From: Zonotrichia leucophrys gambelii
Lineage: Eukaryota; Chordata; Aves; Passeriformes; Passerellidae
Reading direction: 5' to 3'
DNA: 64,000 nt
Assembly: GCF_028769735.1 (NCBI RefSeq)
Contig: NC_088175.1
Coordinates: forward strand, 7,626,001 to 7,690,000
Shown here: piece by piece, positions 14,201-26,200 of the stretch
Position numbering within the stretch: position 1 is the stretch's first letter
Layout of the letters: each line of letters starts with the position of its first letter
Position numbers and translations under genes: made by a program
Notes under the pieces: model-generated
Told to the model about the DNA's origin: nothing
Database searches by the model: none
What the model saw: only the letters and a program-made list of their open reading frames with translations

Positions 14201-17200
14201 AGCAGGTTGAGAGAGGGAATTCAATCCCTCTGCTCTGGTGAGATCCCACCTGGAGTACTGCACCCAGCTCTGGGGTCCCCAGCACAGGAAGGACATGGAG
14301 AGATTCCAGAGGATAGCCACAGAAATAATCAGAGGGCTGAAGCATCTCTCATGTGAGGAAATGCTGAAAGAGCTGGCCTTGTTCATCCTGGAGAAAAAAA
14401 AAGGGAGGTCTTAAAGCAGCCTTTCCATAGTTAAAAGGGGTGAAAAAGACGGTGACCAACGTTTTAGCAGGGCTTGTTGCAAGGACCAAGGGTAATGGTT
14501 TTAAAATGAGGGTTGATTTAGACTAGGTCTAAGGAAGGTATTTTTTACAAAAATAGAGGTGGAACACTGTCACAGGTTGCTCAGAGAGGTTGTTGATGCC
14601 CTATTCCTGGAAACATTCCAGGTCAGGTTGGATGGGGCTCTGAGCAACCATGATCCAGTTGAAGATGTTCCTGTTCATCACAGCAAGGAGTTGGACTAGG
14701 TGACCCTTAGAGGTCCTTTCAAAGCAAATTTGATGACTCTCAGTGATCTTTGAGCGATGATTTCCCAATCATCTTCCCATGATGACTGGGAGACTTTCCT
14801 GAGGATTGGAAGAAAGCAAACTCACTCCTATCCTCAGGATAGAAAGATCATTCCAGGGAACTACAAGCCTGTTATCCTCACTTCAGTTTCTGGTAAGGCG
14901 CCATCCAGTGGGACTTTGACAGGCTGGAGAAATGGGCTGCTAATGGATATTTAGCAAGAAGTGCAAAGTTCTGCGCTTGGAGTGAAATGATCCCATTATT
15001 ATGTTGAGGGACAAGCTGAGTATGAGCCAGCAATGTGTCCTTGCAGCCAAAGGGCTAATGGCATCCTTGCTGCATTTGATTGCTGGCAGCATGTTGAGAG
15101 AGGTGATCCTTCTCCTCTGCTCAGCACTGGTGATGCCACACCCAGAGTACTGTGTCCAGCACCGGGCTCCCCAGTACAAGAGAGATCAGTTTAATTCTAA
15201 AATTCTTACTGAATGAAGAAGGCAAAGTCATCCATTTAAGTAACATTTTAGCAAGTAAACTTACATACTTTGACTCACTTTTATGTTTCTTTGCAAAGTT
15301 AATGAGCAAATACTTGCTTTCTTTTCCTTCTGTCAAGCTCCTCTTACTCGAGACAGAAGCTGCCCCATGAGTCACACTCTTTTAAATATTTTTTTAAAAT
15401 AGAATTTGGTAGAAGTTGTTACAATTTTTAGGTATTATCTGTAGTCTGATTTGCTTCCAGCATTTCACAGGAACACTGTCAAACAGTTTTCTGACTAGGG
15501 TGTATTGACATCTGGACACTGTGAAAGTGTTGTTGTAGTCCTGTTGTGAATACAAGCTTTGCAGTAATCTATCCAAAGATGTTTTTATCTGTTTGTGTGC
15601 AGTACTGGACGGAGAACTTAATTTCCTGGAGGCTGTAATCCCTTTTGATCAGATACTAAATTTCATATATTCATATAAAATTTGACTAATTGATTTAGCG
15701 TGAATGAAATTCTAAAATTCAGTCATTAGCTGTTGGGGACTGGAATGTCATTTTAGTTTGGATGTCTACCACATCGAGTTCTAGATTTCATCATAGCATC
15801 TTTAAAATCTGGTACTGTGTGTGACTTCAATATTGGGTATATTAGATGAGATTTCACATCTCTAGCATAATTTTTACACCAATTTTTGAAGTTGTGATGA
15901 TACTTTCAATGTGACTTATGCTGCTCTTACATTATTTTTCTGTGTTGTTTTTAATCTATCCTATTCCAATAAGCATATGATTTTCCAGGTCAGCGTGAAG
16001 TAGAACATCTGGTGTCTCTCTGTACTCAGCTTGAAGATACCACCATTTAACTTTTGTGTGCTAAATGTTACTTGAGTTGAATGCAGACAAGTATACTGTC
16101 TTTTAAAACACCCTATTGAAGTAATCAGAAAATTTTATTATTTTTAAGTTGATAATAATAGAGTAATAATTTTTAAGCGGATACTAATAGAGTAATAGAG
16201 AATATTTTAATGCTTCCAAAGAGATCAACCAAAATGCAGTCAAAAGCAGATGTATTTGAAACAGAAATTCAGTTTTGTTTCTGTACCAGGTAGGTCTTCA
16301 GAATTTTCAGTTTTCCTCCCTGCTTGATTTATACTCATTGGCATACCAGTCAAATAGCTTTTTTTCAGAAATTATGTCAGCGACACTGTGAAAAATGAGT
16401 GGAAGAAAGATGGCACAGTTGTAAACCCTGTAAAATCTTTCCCTTTTTGTTACTTGTCTACTATGCATGTCACCTTAAGGAGAGATTTAAAATTACATTG
16501 AGTGGGCAGTTGCAAAGGTAAAAATAGTGTTGCTATATAATTTGCTTTGTCTGTGTTTCAATGCCCAAGTTGTTCTTCTTGATCAATAATAAATAAATAG
16601 GCAGTTAATAATGAAATATATTTATGCTTTTCTGTGTTTTTCCTCTCTGTGAAGGCCAAAATATTGTATTAATCTGTTTTGCTGGCAGCAGATTGAAGAT
16701 TGACAGTATGCTTGTACTGTACCACTTAGTGTAGCTACTGTAAGGTGGTTTAGACTTTGCAAATGTGTGCCAAATTCCTGATTTTTGTGTCACTTCTGGT
16801 ATATCCCACCCCCGGCCATGATGACAGGAACAGCAGATCCTGGGGCTTTGTGGGGCCATTCCTGTGGCTGCCCCTCTCCATGGCAGAAGCAGCTCCAGGC
16901 TTTGCTGGGCTGAGTCTGTCCGAGGCAGGCAGATGAAGAGCTCGAGTCCTTGCGTGGGTGGGAGGTTCTGCTGCCTTCTTCCCCCGTTCCTTCCTTGCCT
17001 TCCCCGGGAACACGGCGACAGCTCTGGGCTTGGAGCCAGCCGGACACAGGAGGAGGTGTTGGGCTGTTCAGGCAGCGTTTGCTCCTCAAGCAGCTGTTCC
17101 CTATCTCCTCCAAGGGAAAGGTGGCAGGCCATATGGAGGCATCCTGTGGTCCAGATTCAGACGATGGGCACCAGTTGGACCATGCTGGCCTAGATCGGAA

Positions 17201-20200
17201 TACAGGCACATCCTGCTTGGTGTCTGCTATTTCTTAGAGTCAAAATGATTCAAAGTTGGAGGACAGACAGGATAAAACATATCTTTCATTTTGGATATGG
17301 ATGTTATCTTTCATTGTACAGACATTGTTAAGATCTCCTAATCAGCAGGTTTTAATTTATTTTATATTCTGAATGGATTCTGCTGCAGTGGCCTAAACGC
17401 CTGCTTTCCTCTGGAGAAGCAGAGATGTACTTCAAAGCGTATGTGCCATGCAAAACAAAATTTGTTTCTGCTTAGTTTAAACCACATTTGGGAGGAATAA
17501 TACATTCTCTTAGTTAGTAGTATGGGCTTTTAAGGCATTTTTTTGAAGATGGTGTTCTCAACCAATCTCCTAGTTGAGAATGCAGATAAGCATCTCTTTT
17601 TACAGCCAATAGAGTGGAGACAGTTTTTTGTTTGCTTTTCTGTTAGTAGCCTTTTTTTAAACTGAGTTGCACTTTGTGGGACATTTGAGTCTATCCCCAC
17701 GGATATTGTCTGTGTCTTTTGTGGAAGTGAGTGCCTCAGCAGACATCAGGAGATCATCATGCACTTACAAGTATACTTTCTCATATAAAGTTTGTACTTA
17801 TTGTGCAGATTTAATATTTTTCCTGATATAACAGCAGTTACAAATGTTCCATAAATTTAAAATATTATAACAAGCTGATGCTTCTTAGAGCGGAATACTC
17901 AAAGGATATATTCTTTAAGCACTGCAAAATTATACAGGGTACTTATCTTTGTTAAAATTAGTAATTTAACTAAATTACAAAGTAGATTATCCTCTTCAGT
18001 CAGACCCAATGCTAATACTCCACACAGTAGGACATTGATATGTTGCTAAGTAAACCAAAGTTTATTTTCTTGTACTGTTGTTTGAATGCGGGTTGAAGAG
18101 GAAATGGTAGGTTTTTAGTTTTGGATGTGTGTGTCGCTGTAGCCCCAGTACCTGTCATTCCAGGACTTACCACGGCCTGTGGGAGCTTGGTTATGAGGTG
18201 ATCGTGATCCAGACTTCCACCTAAGTGGCTCCTGATAGGATTTGTTGGAAAACTTGAGTAATAGAATCACAGGTAACAAAACTTGACTATAGTGCATAAT
18301 ATTGATGCTTGTTAGCAAACTCTTTTGTTGAGAAGTGGTTGTGAATTGGAAACACCATTTCTGTCCTTTCAAAGCAGTTCACTTCAGGGCTTCCATCACA
18401 GCATTTTATTTGTGGCTTGTGATTCACAAAATAGTGGAGTTCACTAATAGTAGAGTTGTGGGATGGATTTGTGCATGAACGTAGTTCCTGGGCGTTGCAC
18501 TAAACAGAATCATAAAGTGTCCAGAGTTGGAGGGAACCCACAAGGATCATCAAAGTCCAGCTCCTGAAATTAACAAGGTAAAATGTTTCCTGAAATGAAA
18601 AATGCTCAAGGTAAAATTTGTACCTCAGGAGGAGCCTATAGAGGAAAAGATGTGTCATGATATACAAACACAGACCCCTGCAAGGAAGCAGGGTTTTGTA
18701 GCTATCTTACTGTATCTGTGTGAATGAAACACTGCAGAATGAACCTGTAAATAAATCTAAGGCTCAACATGAATAGTCAACTCAAACTTTGCAAGGAGAT
18801 TTACTACAGGAAATAGTGGAGCTCATGTGTCCTTCTGTCACGTGAACTGCTTTGGGAAGGACTCAGGAGGCTGTCTCATTACAAAACATAGTTTCTCTTA
18901 CTTCAGCCCAGCTTCTCCCATTTCAGCCCTTAATGGGACTGCACTCAGCTCTAAGTGATTTTGTGAAAGGACAAAAAGTGGTATAGAGAACTTGGTCACT
19001 TATTTAAATGCTGTGTCTGAGTGTCTTCTGTTTTGGGAAAGATTAATATTTCAGAATTGTGTATGTATATGTACACACATACAGAATAAGTAGTATTCTG
19101 AAATGGAGTAATCAAGAAGTGGATGTTAAGGAGTCCATGGCTGTCTTGCCTCTATTTAAAAAAGGAGATGGCACAGGATTGGAGGTGGGGTACTCATTTC
19201 AGTCAGTTCAGAGTTGTTTCTGTGTATCTGTCTACCAAACAGTAATATCCACATTGTATGTGAAGTGGGTTGTCAGTCCTTCAGACCCTTGAGTTAATAG
19301 TTAATGATTTGAGTTGTCTGTTGTGCCACTGCTGTCTCATTAACAAAGAACAATTTTGCAGGTAGAAGGTACAGAAAAAGGGACTGCACAGTTAAATTCC
19401 ATTGCACCAGAAGGAGTCATTCCACTTTGCTTCCGCTGTGTGAATCCCCTTATAGTCTGGAACAGTGCTTTCTTGTGTATATTGGCTGAAAGTAAATAAA
19501 AATTGCTGACATAGAGAATTAAGCAAGAATATTATTTAGATTTAAGAAGTTTCAATCCTGTAGTACCTTTTTTATATTAAGATTCATTCTATTAGGTTTT
19601 GCAAAGTAGAACTATCTTTTTTTCTGTTAGGAAAATCATATAATGGCATGAGTATGGGAACATTATTCCTAGCACTTTATGAATTGGCCTGTTTGAAAAT
19701 TCTATAGCATGCTTCTGTAGTTATAAATTGTTGTTACAAAGTAAAATAATCTTTGGCTTTGTCTCCTGTCCTATACAGTAAACTGGCTTCCCTCATTAGG
19801 TTAGGCAGCATATGTCCAATGGAAAAAGCGAATTCTTGTTTCCCTAGATCACTAGGATCCTCCATTCTGAATTCTTTATTTTACTTAGCTTTAGGGCAGT
19901 TAAAGCCTCAGCAGCTCCACAGAGAGGAGTTTCTCTTCAAGGCTGCTGCTTCAAAGGATTTCCAGAGCTGGGAAAGGGACAGTAACCAGCAAATGCTGAC
20001 AGATCTTCCTGCTTCTGGCCCTGAATGTGTGTGTGTTTGTGTTTTTGTACACCTACACATTGGCCTGAAACCATCAAGTAGCATCCACCAAGGCTCATAA
20101 CGAAATCTCCCCATGTTAATGAGTACAGTGGAAAGAGGGAAGAATCTGCAAAGAAGAGGAAGAAAAAATTGTTTGGTCAAAAGCAACTAACCCTTTGGGT

Positions 20201-23200
20201 TTATGTTCAAAGGAATGAAAGTTAACAAGGTGGAAACTTAAAGTGGTTTTGGCTTTAACTGTTTCAAGCACCCTTAGTGTTTTGGGGGCTGTGAAGGGAG
20301 TGCAGTGGTAGCCTCAGTATACTTTTAACACAACTATGATCATTTCCTAGGGTAAAGTGGAGTTATCTCCACTTCAATGGGGATACAAGAGATTTCTGAG
20401 ATTATTGAAATCTGATTTAGTGATATCAATGCAGTGATTGCCCACAACTTTGCCTTGGACTGGTGAATACTTGAAATAGTTGTCACCAAAGTCCAACAAT
20501 CTCTTTGTCTACAAACTCAGGGAACCAACAAAAATGAGGATTTTTTAAAAACCTTTTTCTGGCTATATATTACAGTGGAGTAGTAGATGAGTCCAATGAT
20601 CAGTTTATCTCAGCTTAGAGATGGTGTCTTTTAAAAGACAATTAACTTTGATCACATCTAATGATTAAAATAATTTTTTCTTACTTGGATTATACAAGGG
20701 TTAATAGCACAGAGGAATACACTGGGCAATATGACTTCACATAAAAATACATCAGCTCTTTTTGAGGCATCTAGTAGCGTAGATGTGAACACAAATTTAA
20801 CACTAAGTAAACTTTAATTTTTCCTTCTACTCAGACATTGTATTGTGTGTTATAGTAATTGGACTTGTTCTTTGCATCACTTGGTAAACAAGCAAATGTT
20901 AAGCCAATTTTAATGGAAATTCTCCATCAAGATTAGGAACTCTGATAAATGAGCTGTAGCATTTTGTGATTGAATAGGGAAAAGGGTTACTGTCTGCAGA
21001 AGTCTGGCCACTCTGACAGGAGGTGAATGCCCCTAGGCTGGAAAGCAGAGTGAAGGCTGTGATGGCTTCTTAGCTGGAAGGGCACCCACTATTCTACACT
21101 GCAGCCTTCATGCCATTGAAATGAAACAAGCCCTCAAAGTGGGAGTGCTTTAGCATCTACTTTCTGCAACTTGAGAATCATTACCTTGTGATGTCCATCC
21201 AAAAGTTTGATGGAGAAATTAATAACACAGAGGCCCCTGTGGCACATCAGGAGTGTTGCTGGTTTGTGAAGCATTAAACATGAGATGTGAACCGCTGGAT
21301 ATTGCTGCTTCACAGAAAGAGAAAATATGTTTGGAAGTGTCCTTTTTTTTCTTTTTTTTTTTTTTTTCTCTCCCCCCCACCCCCCTTTCTCTGATTGCCA
21401 TACTGAGTAACTGGCTTCTAGTCTGATAGTGTTTTAGGTGACTAGAATAACAGTCTGTCTCTTTCCACAGTGGCTGCAGACAATCTGGCAGCAATCACTG
21501 TTACTTTTTAATATTTCTGGTTATTTTGAGATATCCTCCAAATGTCTCAAAGAAGGCTTGGAACACTGAAGGGGAAAAAGCATTTTTTATTCATTTTTTT
21601 TTTTTAGGAATAGCAGCATCAGGAGGAAAATGAAATTCAGCATGCCACTATTTGTTTTTGCAGTGGTCATCACCCTGATTGCCAGCTCTGACAATATTTT
21701 CACAGAAAGGGTAACGAAATAAATGGTATTTGTTCTTTATAATAACTCTTTCAGTAGAATGTCAGGACCTGCATCTAAATGAATATATTCACATTTTCAT
21801 GTTCCCATTTTTTATTTAAAGCTTTCCCTCCCAACTTTCTGAAACTACTTCATACAGACTTGGTAAGTTAAAATTAGGGTTCATGTAGTGGATAATGTCA
21901 CATTTGAAAGCTAATCTGTAGAGACCTAGCTGCATGAACCTGTAAAAGCTAGATCTGATTTTTTTTTTTTTTTACATATTAAGTGTTTGTTTAGTTTAAA
22001 TATGTCTGTATCTTTTTTGAGCAGTCTGAGCAATTTGCATGCTATGCAGCAGTCATCTTCTATACTTTATTAAATATCTGTCAATTATAAATATCAAGGT
22101 TTTACATTAATGTCAAGATAGTACATCAAAAATTCATGGAATATGTGACTTTTTTCAAGGGTATTTAATACTTAATGCATTTGTGTCATTTTTCTTTCTA
22201 GATATATTGACAGGTTTTATTAAGTGTTTGTTAGGGAGATTTCATTTTTACCAAGGGACTATAAAGAGAAGCTGCATACTAAATCAAATTCTTAATCAGA
22301 ATATTGTTCTTTTTTGTGTGTCTTCAGATTCTTGTAATCTATAGGGTTTTTAAGTTACATAGTAAAATAGACCAAATCAGAAATCTAACATGATCAAATA
22401 TGCTGACGTATCTTAACTTTAAAAGAGCTACTAGAATATTGTACCACAGGATGTTATAAATATGGTAATTACATATGCTGGGATTTTTATTCTGCTCTGT
22501 GTCTTTTAGACCATATATTTTGTCCTTTATTGTAATTTACTAGTGTGTTTATGTGAGTTACATCTGGATGGTGTCCACATAGGGGCCATCCCAAAGTTTC
22601 ACAGATTTACAAACCAGAAGGATGACAGAGCATTTGGCAGCATCCAGGGTCTTTGCCCATGGGTTGGGTGTTCAGGTTGGCTCTTACAAGGGGGCTGCTT
22701 GTGTGAAGTGAACAATTGATCTTCCTGCAATCCACTGGTCTAATACATGTTTCCTACAGAGAGGACAATGGCAACGTGTATAGATCTTGCATCCTACAGT
22801 TGTTTGCTCCAAGTTGGGGTTGAGGCTGTGGGCTGGTGCTCCTGGAACGGGGTGTGTGCTGGAACGGCACCCAGGGGCTGTAGCCGTCGCTTTTTGGCTG
22901 TTGAGCCCCTGCAGTGTCTGTGATGCCTTTTCACTTCCAGTGCATTATGGCCATAGTCATTCTTACCCTTGGAAAAACAGCATGTTCTGCTAAATCCTGC
23001 TGTTTTGGGGGCAGGAGAGAACAGAGAGGACATGCAGGGGTGTTTGCGTTCCCGGGACCTTTCTCCTGGGATGGACAGGTTCGACCCTGCTCGGCGGGGC
23101 GCTTGTCCACACTGCAGGTGCGCGGTGCGGCGCGGGCTCTGGGGGTGCCGGCGGCGCTCGGCCTGTGGGCTGCCCTGGCCCCTCGGAGCGGAGCAGTGCG

Positions 23201-26200
23201 CGATGCCGCTCGGCCTGTGGGGTGCCCTGGCCCCTCGGAGCAGTGCGCGGTGCTGCTCGGCCTGTGGGGTGCCCTGGCCCCTCGGAGCAGTGCGCGGTGC
23301 CGCTCGGCCTGTGGGTGTCCTGGCCCCGCCGGGCGGAGCGGAGCAGTGCGCGGCGGCGCCGGCAGGGGGCAGTGCCGGCCCGCGCGGCCCGCGGTGTGAG
23401 GGCCCGGCCCGGGGGCGGCGGGGCCGAGCGGCCGGGTACGGCCGGGGCCGGGGCAGCGGCACCCGCGGGGCTCCGGGCACTGCAGGCGGAGTGCCGGATG
23501 TAAACTTGAGGCGCACAATGAAACCCCGCTCCTCACACCGATCGCCACGGGCCGGAGGGAAACGCGGCCGTGCTGGAAAGGGAAACTGAGGGGCTCATAC
23601 TCGCAGTGTTGGTGCTGTCTTTCCCCGCTTAATTCATCAAGCTGCTGCAAAATACATCACTGACACTAACAATAAGAGTTGAATTAGATTGTCATGAATG
23701 AAAACTATAGGGAGGGTTTTGTTAGTAGTAATTAATTCCAGCTGAAGGCTGAGTTTCTGTGTTCGTTTCTGGACTCGGGTCTGGACTGTCCGGCAGCGAA
23801 GGTGCCTCCTGAGATCTCTTGGCTTTGTCTCGGTCCTGGATTAGTGCTGAATGTTTTTGTGAGAAGAAACAACTGTACCATGTGTTGCTACAATTAAATT
23901 CGAAGGGATTTATTACACAATGACCGTGCTATCGATGTGAGTGAAAGTCATATGGAAACGTAGAGTGCTGTACAAAGAAAAAAAAATTAAAAGTGAGGGG
24001 AGGGACAGGAGGCGCTGGAATTGTTAACTTCGGTCGTGTTCCGGAGAAAGCCCATCGGAAGGGTTAACCGAGGGGCTGAGGGAGAGCTGCCACCTGGGAC
24101 CTCACACCCAATTGGCAGTCTTTTGTAATATATAATTTGCCTAAAATTGCGCGCTGAGCACAAGCTTTTGTTTTCTAATTGATTTACGGTTTGAGCCACT
24201 TTTACCTCATCCCCTACTGTCCTGCACACAGTGCCAGCAAGTACATTACAGTGAGAAATGATAAATTACCACGCACTTGTGATGCTAATGCATCAAGAGT
24301 AAAAAACTGCGTACTACATGGAGCTTCATGCATTAAAAGCGTCGCAAAGATAGAGCTATGCAAAAAATCATTTGTATCTTCTGAAATAACCGTTTGATCA
24401 TTTGCTTCAATTCGTCTCAGAGACCTAATTGAACCTGAAGATTAAAATTTATGCTGCTGTGGCTTTCCATTTGTGAATTGGAACAAAGTTCTAAAGAAAA
24501 TGTGTGAATGTGGGCTTAAAGCTACCTGTATTTTCGAGACTTTAAATAAGTTAATTAGTCAGAAAAATAACGGATATCAGAGCTTCTTAAAGCTTTTAGA
24601 AATTAAATGTTTGCTTGTTAATGAGAACTGCGTTACACGTTCTCAAATGACACAGCTCCACTTTTAGCAGCGTGTGTAGATGGGTTAATGTAGATAGTGC
24701 CTAATCAGTGTTTGTCACCAAAGCTATTTAAATATTTTAATCTGCTTTTGTTTCAGAGGTGTAGTGCAACTTTTACTGAATAATACTGTTACAGGTATCA
24801 AGGAAGAATTGAAAATCTTGTATAATATTTCTTGCATTTGTGAAATACCTCACTGATAACACAGAGGAGAGGAAAATGTGGAAGTTGGTGAAAGCTAATG
24901 CACACTTATTGTCTGATTTCTTTCTCCCACTGTGCATCGAGGGCTGGATTGTGTTTTACCTTCACATACTCAGTCCACCTTAAAATTTTTTTATTTTTGT
25001 ACAATGTCTGTGGGTTCCAGCCTTGAAATATGAAGAAACAGATTTATGGCGGCTGCTGGGCACAACAAATTAAGTTGACAGTGATGTATGAGAGCATAAT
25101 AGCATGATGATCCCTCTGTAGCGCGGCTGGACGCCTCCTGCTTCATTTGGCTCTTGTTAGGATCTGTTAGGCAGCTAAATAATGAAATTCTGCTGACTGA
25201 TTTCTGATTTCTCTTTTCTTCCTCTTTTCACCTTTTTATGCAACTTACATTTTGCAGACCCATCCTAATGCCAGCAAACTGCCCTTAAAGGATTCTTTCA
25301 CTTATGACGACTACAGGTTGGTCTGTCTTTTAATTTTTTTTCTTTGTTTCTTTTCTGTTTTTACTAGGGTAAAATATGGGGCCCTGGAAGTCTTAATTGG
25401 TGGGAAAGCCCTATTGTTACTGAAACGTTAATTGTAGAATTTGATACTAATACACTTTATTAATGAAAAAGAAAGTGAAATAAATATGCAGATTTTAATT
25501 GTTACAAAGGAATAGTCATTCATTATAAGCAGTTACTTTATCCCACTGGCACACATAGTCAGATTACTAAGGTTAATTCCTTGTTTCTTAAGAAAATAAT
25601 TCAGTTGATGTGGCAGGAGTTTTAGGGTTTGGGGAAATTTTTTTAATTTCTTTTTTTTTCATAAAAGGCTCTACCAGCACACATTAGCAAAAGTTAATAT
25701 CTCGAGCTGCTGCTGTTGAACAGGGGAGCTGGAGAATGGAAGTTGTACACATGAAGCATGAGTGTCACTTAGAGGTGCTATAAGGGGTGACAGAACTAAG
25801 ATTAAAAGAATAATAATTAAGATAATGAGAGCTTTAATTCTGTTAAATGATTAAAATAGCATGAATAAAAGGCATTCATAAGGGATTTTCTAGCCTAGTT
25901 GTACTTGTGGGTAAGGCTATGAAAGTGGGATTTCTGAAGCATGCCTCCTTCACTTAAAGGGAGGAACACACCAATTTACAAGTGAGGTGTTCTAAAATTT
26001 TACAGGCAAATTGCAACAATTAACATGAAGCATATTGTTACTGTGTTTCAAGCAGTGTTTGTATATGAGAATTATCTACAATTTAACTTTAACTTTCTTT
26101 TTAGACATTAGGTTGATTTCAGTTTGCCACTGTCTTTCTTACCAATCTAGTTCTTCTGAAGAAATCCTTCACAAGTCTTATTCTGTATATTAAGTACATG

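Larger units (their letters stand above)
15191..22600. other. SETD3: SETD3 intron 6, middle part
   Basis: Mostly AT-rich intronic DNA holding the listed 29-bp duplication, GC-enriched segment, CR1 tail and poly-pyrimidine tract. No coding exon or RNA gene was recognised. Confidence 0.75.
23040..23600. promoter_or_regulatory. Intragenic CpG island in SETD3 intron 6
   Basis: Very high G+C with dense CpG (for example the block 23320-23460) sits inside AT-rich intron. It is about 1.7 kb before the exon at 25258. It contains a 47-bp tandem array and a CTCF-like motif. Long open frames occur on both strands because GC-rich DNA lacks stop codons; they are low-complexity (A, R, G, P) and not convincing proteins. 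It could be an alternative promoter for a shorter SETD3 transcript or for a non-coding RNA. The island itself is clear; its role is inferred. Confidence 0.65.

Noticed and set aside
16605..17209. Minus-strand open frames of 139-175 codons in intron 6
   Set aside because: They arise from a GC-enriched segment and are mirrored by open frames on the opposite strand. No domain is recognisable.
22794..23650. Long open frames (200-240 codons) on both strands through 22.8-23.65 kb
   Set aside because: They coincide with a CpG island and a 47-bp tandem array. Frames are open on both strands in several phases, the composition is low-complexity A/R/G/P, and no domain is recognisable.
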